From Bacteroidales bacterium UBA3808 (GTDB lineage: Bacteria > Bacteroidota > Bacteroidia > Bacteroidales > Paludibacteraceae), in contig DFEG01000034.1 in NCBI GenBank assembly GCA_002369075.1, positions 1-15,189 of the forward strand: a stretch of DNA of 15,189 nucleotides, written 5' to 3'. This document shows positions 7,537 to 14,683 of the stretch, piece by piece; position 1 is the stretch's first letter, and each line of letters starts with the position of its first letter. The notes beneath the pieces were generated by a model. That model did not search any database. It had not been told where the DNA came from and saw only the letters and a program-made list of their open reading frames with translations. The translations under genes and the position numbers were made by a program.

Positions 7537-7611
7537 TGTAATTTACGATTTACTCATTTACCATTTCTTTATTCACTTCGTTCATACGATCTGCTTCGCC
7601 GTATGGGTCAT
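7537..7611 (-). other. atpE-DUF2764 spacer with AT-rich repeat-like segment
   Basis: This 75-base spacer has two parts. The half next to atpE is moderately GC-rich. The half next to DUF2764 reads, on the transcribed strand, gtaaatgagtaaatcgtaaa followed by ttaca, a chain of short GTAAAT-type units like the dispersed intergenic repeats common in Bacteroidales. A similar string sits inside cinA (13023-13056). No promoter box or terminator is evident, so read-through from atpE is expected. Confidence 0.4.
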
Positions 7612-8196
7612 TTAGAACAGCTGGTCAACCAACTGCGGACGGAGCATTTCTTTGAAGTATGCGATAAATTCGGCGTCACCGAAAGCGAGTTTGTATCCGC
7701 CTTTGGCAGGCTGGATGGTAAAGTCAGTCTTGATACCCTTCACCTCTTTAATCTCAACCCCTTTCTCCAACAGACCTTTGGCATTGGCTGCAAAGTATTT
7801 TTTCAGTGCCTCTGCATCCTTGGCCTCTATCACTACGCTGCCGTCTTTTGCCATCTGCTCTGCCAATTTGGCAATCAGTCCCTGCATGAACTTGGCATCA
7901 GCAGTTGCCGCTTTTACGCTGTCTGCAGCTATCTTGTCTGACAGAAGGTTCACGATCTCGGTTTTAACGGCATTCACGCTCTGCTCCGCATACAGTTTGA
8001 GTTCGGCGCGTGTCTTTTTGTCCAGATCGGCAGACTTGTTCTCGGCATCTGCTACCAGCGCAGCCGCTTTCTTCTCTGCTTCAGCAATAATCTCAGCAGC
8101 CTTGGCGTTCGCTTTGTCCACGATTTGTTGCGCCTCGGCATTGCCTTTTTCTACGCCCTCAGCGTAGATCTTGTCGGTTAATTCAGAAAGATTCAT
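7612..8196 (-). CDS. atpE: V/A-type ATPase subunit E (peripheral stalk)
   Basis: This 194-residue subunit forms the peripheral stalk holding the head against the stator. Residues about 1-80 are a long Ala/Lys/Glu-rich helix (AEAQQIVDKANAKAAEIIAE, then AEKKAAALVADAENK). The rest is a small globular domain containing GGYKLAFGDAEFIAYFKEML, typical of E. It is the first gene of the operon: the start ATG at 8196 lies about 28 bases after the probable transcription start set by the promoter at 8231-8262. No G-subunit gene, the usual coiled-coil partner of E, is seen, so E may form the stalk alone or with an unlinked or unrecognised partner. Length and composition are normal for the group. Confidence 0.93.
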   Translation of the reverse strand: MNLSELTDKIYAEGVEKGNAEAQQIVDKANAKAAEIIAEAEKKAAALVADAENKSADLDKKTRAELKLYAEQSVNAVKTEIVNLLSDKIAADSVKAATADAKFMQGLIAKLAEQMAKDGSVVIEAKDAEALKKYFAANAKGLLEKGVEIKEVKGIKTDFTIQPAKGGYKLAFGDAEFIAYFKEMLRPQLVDQLF

Positions 8197-8230
8197 ATAT
8201 TTGGTAATTTAATTAGATTCAAAACCGCTG

Positions 8231-8262
8231 CAAAGTTACGAAAAAAAAATGACATAAACAAA
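8231..8262 (-). promoter_or_regulatory. Bacteroidota-type promoter for the ATPase operon
   Basis: On the minus strand the -7 box TAACTTTG occupies 8238-8231 and matches TAnnTTTG exactly. The -33 box TTTG occupies 8262-8259. The spacer is 20 bases, inside the usual range. Transcription would start near 8225, about 30 bases before the atpE ATG. The spacer contains the nine-T run, and the -33 box lies within the palindrome at 8253-8270, so the palindrome could double as an operator. Confidence 0.8.
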
Positions 8263-8270
8263 TGTTTATG
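8241..8270 (-). terminator. AT-rich hairpin plus T tract after the aminotransferase gene
   Basis: On the minus strand CATAAACA (8270-8263), TT, TGTTTATG (8260-8253) form a perfect 8-bp palindrome. It is followed by TCA and nine Ts (8249-8241). It begins 17 bases after the upstream stop codon, a good position for an intrinsic terminator. The stem is AT-rich (two G-C pairs) and the two-base loop would force the end pair open, so termination may be weak. It overlaps the -33 box of the atpE promoter. Confidence 0.5.
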
Positions 8271-8286
8271 ACACTTTTTCTGAAAT

Positions 8287-9435
8287 TTATTCAATATAAC
8301 CCTTTAACCGGTTCAACGCTTCGGCTAAAATATCCCGTGAAGTAGCCAGATTGATACGGATATAATTCTCAGCTCCGTACATCTCGGAAGGATTGAAGAG
8401 CACATGCGCCTTTTTTGCCAGATCGCAGCAGAACTGCTCTGCAGGTACGCCCAATTCCGAAATATCCACCCACGCAAGATAAGTACCGTCCGTCTCATGA
8501 ATATGCAGCATCGGCAGTTCCTTCCCGATGAAATCGCGCAAATAGCAATAGTTACCATAGACATATCCGTTCAGTTCGTCCAGCCATGCTTCCGACTCGT
8601 TATAAGCAGCAACCTGCGCCACCAGGCCAAACGGGTTCAGACCGTTCACCTCATGCACCTCCAATGCATGGTTAATCTGCGCGAAAAGTTCCTTGTTGGG
8701 CACAAAGATATTGGCGCATAGCAGTCCGGCGATATTGAAAGCCTTGCTTGCCGAAGTACAGACACAGAAATCCGTATCGTTGATGGCGATAGATGCAAAA
8801 GGTGTATAGGGGTGTCCGGGGAACGCAAACTCGCAGTGAATCTCATCTGACAACACATATAGATGCTCACGGCGCATGATATCTGCCAGACGCTCTAACT
8901 CCCCGCGTGTCCATACCCTACCCGTCGGATTATGAGGATTGCAAAGGAGGAACACGTCCGCTTGTTTCGCTTTCTTCTCCACATCCACCCAGTCGATTTC
9001 AAACCGGTTGTCCTTCAACACCAGCGGAGACGGCACTAACTCGCAGCCCATGTTCTCGATGCAGGCGAAAAAACAGTTATACGCCGGCGTGAAGGTCAGC
9101 ACGCGCAGTTTCTGGCATTTGTTGAGACGCATCTGCAGAGCAGCAAAAATAGCAGAAATAGCCGGTACAACGGCTGTGGTGTAGAGCAAATTGTTGCGGT
9201 TAATCCCTTTCCATCCATGGCGGCGCTCGAACCACGAAGCCACCGCATCGTAATTTTCCTGCGGCACGATGGAATAACCGAAAACGCCGTGATCCAGACG
9301 TCTCTGCATCGCCTCAAGAATCGGGCTTGCCGCCTTGAAATCCATGTCTGCAATCCATAGTGGCAGACATCCTTGCGCACATTCCGAATCCCACTTGTAA
9401 CAATCGGAATTTCTGCGATCTACATATTCTAACAT
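8287..9435 (-). CDS. MalY/PatB-family PLP aminotransferase, probable cystathionine beta-lyase
   Basis: This 382-residue cytoplasmic fold-type I PLP enzyme most likely cleaves C-S bonds (cystathionine to homocysteine, pyruvate and ammonia), as in MalY/PatB. The N-terminal WDSE and LPLWIADMDFKAASPI (24-39) with GVFGYSIVP (50-58) are the MalY/PatB signature. NPHNPTGRVW (166-175), SDEIHCEF (196-203) and the PLP-lysine motif SASKAFNIAGL (228-238, Lys231) are intact, as is the late carboxylate-binding segment YIRINLATSR. The start ATG at 9435 gives MLEYVDRRNSDCYKWDSE, the expected N-terminus. It lies 24 bases after the fusion gene and probably shares its transcript, and it ends just before the candidate terminator. 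MalY homologues can also regulate transcription, so the substrate is not fixed by sequence. The symbol is left blank because malY and patB are both used. Confidence 0.9.
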   Translation of the reverse strand: MLEYVDRRNSDCYKWDSECAQGCLPLWIADMDFKAASPILEAMQRRLDHGVFGYSIVPQENYDAVASWFERRHGWKGINRNNLLYTTAVVPAISAIFAALQMRLNKCQKLRVLTFTPAYNCFFACIENMGCELVPSPLVLKDNRFEIDWVDVEKKAKQADVFLLCNPHNPTGRVWTRGELERLADIMRREHLYVLSDEIHCEFAFPGHPYTPFASIAINDTDFCVCTSASKAFNIAGLLCANIFVPNKELFAQINHALEVHEVNGLNPFGLVAQVAAYNESEAWLDELNGYVYGNYCYLRDFIGKELPMLHIHETDGTYLAWVDISELGVPAEQFCCDLAKKAHVLFNPSEMYGAENYIRINLATSRDILAEALNRLKGYIE

Positions 9436-9459
9436 GGTATTAAAGTATTAAATGATTTA

Positions 9460-12312
9460 TCATTGCAAAGTGATCTCCACCCGCCTGTTGAGCTGGCGGT
9501 TTTCCTCGGAATCGTTGGGTGCAACCGGTTTGGTATCGCCATAGCCGAAAGCCCTGATTTGATCGGCGGAACAACCGTATTCAATGAGTTGGCGGCGTAC
9601 TGATTCCGCGCGTGCTTCAGAGAGTTTCTTGTTATCTTCCGCCGACCCGATATTATCCGTATGCCCCGCCAGACGCACTTTGTAGCCGTAAGTCACAATG
9701 AAAACGGCAATACGTTTCAACTCCGGCAAGGAGGAAGGCATGATCTTGTCGCTTCCTGTCTCGAAGAGCAGATTTTGAATGGCTACCGCTTCGTTCGGTT
9801 TCAGTACCGTAATCGTCTCAGGGCGTTTGTCTTCCGGCAAAGTGATGGAATAAATATCATGTCTTCTGCCGGTTTTACGGGCATAATATGCCGTTTGTCC
9901 GTCCGTCGTTATTTTATACCAGCAATCCCTTCCGGCGGTATTGATTGTAGCTCCGAGGTTCTCCGGTTCCGACCAGCAGGTCCAGCAACTATCGGCTAAC
10001 CGGCGGCTCACCCATACATCGAGTTCTCCGATGGAACCGGGCTTGTCAGAAGAAAAGTAAAGTGTTTTCATGTCCGGATGAAGAAACGGCGAGCGCTCCA
10101 TGCCGGTTGTGTTAATCGCAGAACCAATAGAAAACGGTTTGCCCCATCGTCCTTGCTCGTCGCGGAGGGAAACAAAGATATTAAGCGACGCTTTTTCTTC
10201 GTTTTCAACGGGATAATTGGCAGCAAAGAGAAGTGCGGAGCCATCGGCTGTTATCATGGCGTCTGCCTGCCAATTACCTAATTGCAGGTATTGCGGTAAG
10301 GGTCTTGGTTCGGTCCAGCCGTGCGGTCCTTTAACGGAGAAACACATTCTTCCTTCTACAAAGAGCAGCATCGTTCTGCCATCCCCGGAGACGGAAGTAG
10401 GCGCTTCGTTGCGATACGGATTACTGAGTTCCGGAATACGGCGGGCGGCACTCCACTCGCCCGTACGGCTGTCACGTCGTGAAACGTAAATATCTTCACT
10501 CTCCGTTCCGTCCTCACGGTTGAGTCCCACAAAATAGAGTGTGTTGTCATCAATAGTCAGCGTCGGTCCGTACTCCTCTCCTTCAAGGGTGTTGATAGCA
10601 GGCGGCAACAGTTGCGGACGGATCGAATCCATCGGAGTAAAACTACAGAAAAACAAAACGATCAGTTGTGCCGCCATGACACGCAGGAAAGTCGTAAACG
10701 GATAGACGGTGGCATAACACACAGAGACCTGATTATTCTCCGACGATAGGGATTGTGCGTAAGGCAATGCCATAGCAGATGTCATGGAACCGATCAACAG
10801 ACCTACCACATTGAAATAATTGATATGCAAACATTTATAGGCAATCATACCGACAATAAACAACGGTATCAAAGTGATAAGAAAACCATAGCCGACCCAT
10901 AAATAACCGCCTCCTGCCAATGTCGGGACGAAATTTTCTCCCACGGACAGACCGATAGCTGCAAGGAAGAGCGTAAGACCGACTTGACGCAGCATCATGT
11001 TTGCCGAAGTGGTGGAGAAAGTAACCAGATTATAGTACGGTCCGTAGTGACCGATAAGGATTGCCACAATGAGCGAACCGCCTACAAGTCCCAATTTGAA
11101 CGTCGTCTCCATGCCGGGAACAGGGATCGGGATAAGCCCCACGCAGATACCCAGCACCATACCGAAGAATACAGGCAGCAGATGCGGAACATCAAGACGT
11201 TTGAGCTCGTTGCCGAAAGTCTCTGCTACCCTGCTTACATCATTCTTGTCGCCGACCACCATGAGCCGGTCGCCCAACTGTAGTACCATATCCGGCGTAG
11301 CCAACAGATCAATTCCCGCACGGCTGACGCGTGTGATGGTAGCGTGGTATTGCTGGCGGAGGTTGAAGGAGCGGATCCGTTTGCCATTACATTCCGGCCG
11401 GGTAACAGCGATACGGCGAGAGATCAAGTGATCCGATTTCTCCGATTGTACATGCAGGTCATAGTCCTTCATTTTTCCAAGTAACCGCAAGCCGTCGATA
11501 TGCTGTTTGTCCGTCAGGATACGGAGCGTGTCACCGTTACTGATACGGGTCTGCTCGTTCACTAACTCGTCGGACCCGTCAGCCCGGATAACACGGCTGA
11601 TAACCATCTCTTTTACAGGACAGAGATGCGTTAATTCATCCATCGTCAATGTACCTATCTGCGGGTTGTTGAGAGTGATGTCCACACAAATTGGTTCTTC
11701 TGCGCTCTCTGCCGCTTCCATTTTCAGACGCTTCTCTTCTTCCGGCAGCTGTATATGGAAGGATTTACGGATCAACTCAAACGCCAAAATAACTCCCACT
11801 ATACTTAACGGGTATGCCACGGCATAACCAGTTGCGATATCAGGGTTCATGGTACCGGTAATGTCATAATAAGCCTGTTGTGTAGCAGCTAAAGATGGGG
11901 TGGATGTTACGGCACCTGACATCACTCCGGCTAACGTGGACATGTCGATTCCCGTGACATAATGCAGCACGATTGTGCACACGCACGCCAGCAGAACGAT
12001 CGCGGCAGAGAGCATATTGAGTTGCAATACACCCCTTTTGAACGGAGAAAAAGAAGGACCGACCTGCAGACCGATGGAATAGACAAAGAGGATTAGACCA
12101 AAGTCTTTTGCAAACTGCGCTACAGAATGATCTATCTTCACACCCAACGATGCAAGTGCGATACCGACGAAGAGCACCCACGTAACGCCTAACGAGAAAT
12201 TCTTGATCTTCACTTTCTCGCCCATCCAAAGACCGATGGTCATCACGATGGTCAGCCATAAAAGCGACTGTGTGATGGTGGGGGTTAAAAGAAATTGCAG
12301 TATTTCGTTCAT
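9460..12312 (-). CDS. Fusion: AspT/YidE-type membrane transporter with C-terminal PD40 repeats and OmpA domain
   Basis: This 950-residue protein has two halves. Residues 1-557 are a complete AspT/YidE/YbjL-type exchanger. A membrane block (about 5-182, with GAVTSTPSLAATQQA at 133-147) and a second one (about 377-557, with GSMTSAMALPYAQ at 508-520) flank two cytoplasmic RCK_C/TrkA_C domains (about 206-290 and 292-372, each with a GDxL-type turn). Residues about 575-825 are PD40/WD40-like strands (YGPTLTIDDNTLYFVG, HPDMKTLYFSSDKPG, TTDGQTAYYARKTG). Residues about 840-950 are an OmpA peptidoglycan-binding domain with LAGHTDNIGSAEDNKKLSEA and a final NRRVEITLQ. Such PD40-OmpA modules normally sit in outer-membrane lipoproteins, not on inner-membrane transporters. 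The frame is unbroken across the junction near 10645. AspT has an extracytoplasmic C-terminus, so the module would reach the periplasm. The start lies 1 base after the cinA stop. The substrate is unknown. Confidence 0.92.
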   Translation of the reverse strand: MNEILQFLLTPTITQSLLWLTIVMTIGLWMGEKVKIKNFSLGVTWVLFVGIALASLGVKIDHSVAQFAKDFGLILFVYSIGLQVGPSFSPFKRGVLQLNMLSAAIVLLACVCTIVLHYVTGIDMSTLAGVMSGAVTSTPSLAATQQAYYDITGTMNPDIATGYAVAYPLSIVGVILAFELIRKSFHIQLPEEEKRLKMEAAESAEEPICVDITLNNPQIGTLTMDELTHLCPVKEMVISRVIRADGSDELVNEQTRISNGDTLRILTDKQHIDGLRLLGKMKDYDLHVQSEKSDHLISRRIAVTRPECNGKRIRSFNLRQQYHATITRVSRAGIDLLATPDMVLQLGDRLMVVGDKNDVSRVAETFGNELKRLDVPHLLPVFFGMVLGICVGLIPIPVPGMETTFKLGLVGGSLIVAILIGHYGPYYNLVTFSTTSANMMLRQVGLTLFLAAIGLSVGENFVPTLAGGGYLWVGYGFLITLIPLFIVGMIAYKCLHINYFNVVGLLIGSMTSAMALPYAQSLSSENNQVSVCYATVYPFTTFLRVMAAQLIVLFFCSFTPMDSIRPQLLPPAINTLEGEEYGPTLTIDDNTLYFVGLNREDGTESEDIYVSRRDSRTGEWSAARRIPELSNPYRNEAPTSVSGDGRTMLLFVEGRMCFSVKGPHGWTEPRPLPQYLQLGNWQADAMITADGSALLFAANYPVENEEKASLNIFVSLRDEQGRWGKPFSIGSAINTTGMERSPFLHPDMKTLYFSSDKPGSIGELDVWVSRRLADSCWTCWSEPENLGATINTAGRDCWYKITTDGQTAYYARKTGRRHDIYSITLPEDKRPETITVLKPNEAVAIQNLLFETGSDKIMPSSLPELKRIAVFIVTYGYKVRLAGHTDNIGSAEDNKKLSEARAESVRRQLIEYGCSADQIRAFGYGDTKPVAPNDSEENRQLNRRVEITLQ

Positions 12313-12313
12313 A

Positions 12314-13576
12314 CTATTCCGTTCTCAGTATCTGAATCAGTTTCACCAATGCTTTGACACACGCGCGATCTGTTATCTGGTCACGGAGTTTGCCTAAATG
12401 AAAACACTCTGCATAAGTATTTTTCGGTGTAGTCCAGGCAATCCAGACAGTACCGACCGGCTTTTCGGGTGAACCTCCCGTAGGTCCGGCGATTCCCGAG
12501 GTAGCAATCGCATAATCGGTACCGATTTGTTGTTTTGCCGACTCCGCCATGATACGTACGACCTCCTCGCTCACCACACCTTTTTCTTTTATCAAGCTCT
12601 CCGGCACACCTAACAAATGCTCCTTGACGGAGTTGTCATAACTGATGACCGAACCATAATAGAATGCCGATGAACCCGCGTGTTTATTGAGTAACGACGC
12701 CAGTTTGCCGCCTGTACAGCTCTCCGCGGTAGCGATGGTCATTCCTTTCTGCTTGAGCAGATTTCCCGCAATGACCTCTAACGGCTCATCGGCATCGGCA
12801 ATCAGATATGGAGCCACCTGTCCTTTTAACCGTTCAAACCATGTATCCACTTCTTCTTTGGACATCTCACCATAAGAAGACAGACGCAGGCGGATCATAC
12901 CGTCCTTGGGCAGATAAGCCAAATGCAGAGCTGACGGCATTTCATTCTCGTAATCCTCTAAAATAATAGCCAGCGACGATTCCGGAATGCCGCTAACCTG
13001 CAATGTTCTGTGCAGAATATGCTCTGATTTGTAATTCGTAATTTTTGATTCGTAATCCCGGATATACGGCAGTATCTGTTCCTCCATCGCTATCTTCATC
13101 TCGTACGGCACCCCCGGCATGGAAGCCAATATCTGTTTGCCATGGTGGAAAACCATAAGTGGAGCAGAACCTACTCTGTTCTCGAGTATGAGTGCATTCT
13201 CGGGCACTAACCACTGCGTAGCGGTAAGGCGGTTCAGCACATCCGGACGCTCTTTATAAAGGTCCATAATATGCGCGCGCACAGACGCGTCCTCAATAAG
13301 GTGTGTCTCGAAATACTCACATAACACATGCTTGGTAATATCATCTTTGGTCGGTCCCAGCCCTCCGGTCGTCAGCACAATGTCTGCACGGGAAAAAGCC
13401 TCGTCCAATGCCGCAATGATATGCTCGCGGTTATCATGCACCGATGTGATTTGGAACAACTCGATGCCGTATTCATTCAGTTTCTCTGCGATCCAGGCGG
13501 AGTTGGTATCTACCACCTGGCCGATCAACAATTCATCTCCTATCGTTATTACTTCTGCGCGCATTGTTTTTTCCAT
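12314..13576 (-). CDS. cinA: CinA family protein: MoCF-like domain plus nicotinamide-nucleotide amidase
   Basis: This 420-residue protein of NAD repair and pyridine-nucleotide recycling has two domains. The N-terminal MoCF/MoaB-like domain (about 5-175) shows EVITIGDELLIGQVVDTNSA and TTGGLGPTKDDITK (69-82). The C-terminal PncC amidase domain (about 265-415) has the nucleophile motif ATAESCTGGKLAS (282-294, Ser286) and ATSGIAGPTGGSPEKPVGTV (358-377). PncC deamidates nicotinamide mononucleotide. The start is either ATG 13576 (MEKTMRAEV) or, more like relatives, ATG 13564 (MRAEVITIGDELL); both overlap the end of the DUF3109 gene. An apparent in-frame insertion ESKITNYKSEH (176-186) comes from an AT-rich repeat-like string. 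A single base separates its stop from the fusion gene start. Confidence 0.95.
   Translation of the reverse strand: MEKTMRAEVITIGDELLIGQVVDTNSAWIAEKLNEYGIELFQITSVHDNREHIIAALDEAFSRADIVLTTGGLGPTKDDITKHVLCEYFETHLIEDASVRAHIMDLYKERPDVLNRLTATQWLVPENALILENRVGSAPLMVFHHGKQILASMPGVPYEMKIAMEEQILPYIRDYESKITNYKSEHILHRTLQVSGIPESSLAIILEDYENEMPSALHLAYLPKDGMIRLRLSSYGEMSKEEVDTWFERLKGQVAPYLIADADEPLEVIAGNLLKQKGMTIATAESCTGGKLASLLNKHAGSSAFYYGSVISYDNSVKEHLLGVPESLIKEKGVVSEEVVRIMAESAKQQIGTDYAIATSGIAGPTGGSPEKPVGTVWIAWTTPKNTYAECFHLGKLRDQITDRACVKALVKLIQILRTE
13023..13056. repeat. AT-rich repeat-like insertion inside cinA
   Basis: Within otherwise about 50% GC coding sequence this stretch contains two copies of attcgtaat (13034-13042 and 13048-13056) plus a related gtaat. 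It encodes SKITNYKS in CinA. Bacteroidota genomes often carry GATTACGAATTA-type interspersed repeats that read as ITNYK-like peptides. Related CinA proteins, from memory, have about six fewer residues between the IxPxI strand and the HRTL motif. Confidence 0.55.
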
Positions 13577-14136
13577 TCGTTAGCAGTTAGTTCCAGTTCT
13601 TGATACCAAGCCTCTCCAAACCGACGGATAAGCGGTTCTTTGAGGAACTGATACACCGGCAGATGCAGTTTTTTCCCCTTTATCCGGGCGCAATGACAGA
13701 TGTCCCACCGATGGTATTCCACCCCGGTATATTCTCCTACTTGCGTCAGCCGTATCGGGTATAAATGGCAGGAAACAGGTTTCTTGAAATCTATTTTACC
13801 GGCATTGTATGCCTTTTCTATCAGGCAATAGCACCAGCCGTTATGGTCCGTTCTGGCGAAAACGCAGTCTTTGTCATTGACTATAGAGGTCACCCGCTCG
13901 CCGGAAGGATCGTTATAAGCGATGCCTTGTGCCTCAACCACGGCTTTCGCTTCTTTGGTCATATCCGGCAGCAGAATCGGTAGAATCTCTTGGATCTTCT
14001 GCTCTTCGTCATCCGTTAACGGAGCTCCGGCATCGCCTTCAATACAGCAGCAACCGCGGCATGTGTCCAGATCGCAGCAGAACTCTTTCTCCAGCACATC
14101 GAGCGAGACCAAAGTATTTTCTCCGATTACAAACAT
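13549..14136 (-). CDS. DUF3109 family cysteine-rich protein (probable metal-cluster protein)
   Basis: This 195-residue soluble protein has twelve clustered cysteines before its C-terminus: 20, 21, 26, 29, 30 and 31 in EFCCDLDTCRGCCCIEGDAG, then 91, 102, 104, 123, 147 and 149. This fits DUF3109, related to the YkgJ-type zinc/iron-cysteine cluster families. The motif GCCCIEGDAGAPL and KPVSCHLYPIRL are its most recognisable parts. Function is unknown; metal binding is inferred from cysteine spacing. There is no signal peptide or membrane helix. It overlaps mntP by 10 bases at its start and cinA by 16 to 28 bases at its end (depending on the cinA start), so translation of the three is likely coupled. 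The start ATG 14136 gives MFVIGENTLVSLDVLEKEFC. Confidence 0.85.
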   Translation of the reverse strand: MFVIGENTLVSLDVLEKEFCCDLDTCRGCCCIEGDAGAPLTDDEEQKIQEILPILLPDMTKEAKAVVEAQGIAYNDPSGERVTSIVNDKDCVFARTDHNGWCYCLIEKAYNAGKIDFKKPVSCHLYPIRLTQVGEYTGVEYHRWDICHCARIKGKKLHLPVYQFLKEPLIRRFGEAWYQELELTANEWKKQCAQK

Positions 14137-14681
14137 AGACCCTCCATACAGATCTTAATACCTAAAGCTATCAGCACGAGACCTCCGATCAGTTCCATAT
14201 TCAGTTTCAGTTTACCTACATACACACCAACCAGATAGCCTCCGAGCGAGAACAGCGCAGTGATACTACCGATCGTCAGAATAGCCGGTACCAACCACTC
14301 CGGATATGGCACAAAGAGCAATCCCGTAGCCAGCACATCAATACTGGTAGCTAATGCCAGCAATAACAGATTCGTTACGTTCCAGTTGGCTTTTTTCTCC
14401 ACCTCTTCATCCTCGTGGAAGGACTCCCAGATCATCTTTACGCCTAAGAAACCTAATAAAGCCAATGCAATCCACGGTGCGTAAGTTTGCATGAACGAGA
14501 CAAAAAGCGTACCTGCAAAATAGCCGATTACGGGCATTCCCATGTGAAAGCAGCCGAAGATGGCCGCCATCAGTAATGCGCGTGGATGCCACTGACGCTG
14601 GTTCAAACCCTGTACGGCAGAAACCGCACAGCAATCCATTGCCAAACCGACTGCCATGATTATGATATTAAGCCAGTCCAT
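14127..14681 (-). CDS. mntP: MntP-family manganese efflux pump
   Basis: This 184-residue inner-membrane protein with six predicted helices arranged as two repeats belongs to the MntP (YebN, formerly DUF204) manganese exporters. Both conserved acidic membrane motifs are present: GLAMDCCAVS (12-21, Asp16) and ATSIDVLATG (111-120, Asp115). They match the essential aspartates of E. coli MntP (Asp16, Asp118). The cytoplasmic loop FHEDEEVEKKANWNV (88-102) is acidic and may gather metal. The E. coli-type AMDAFAVS is AMDCCAVS here, adding two cysteines. It starts 2 bases after the def stop and overlaps the DUF3109 gene. In many bacteria mntP has a manganese riboswitch upstream; here no room exists for one, so it must be expressed with def. 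Confidence 0.93.
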   Translation of the reverse strand: MDWLNIIIMAVGLAMDCCAVSAVQGLNQRQWHPRALLMAAIFGCFHMGMPVIGYFAGTLFVSFMQTYAPWIALALLGFLGVKMIWESFHEDEEVEKKANWNVTNLLLLALATSIDVLATGLLFVPYPEWLVPAILTIGSITALFSLGGYLVGVYVGKLKLNMELIGGLVLIALGIKICMEGLCL

Positions 14682-14683
14682 TA

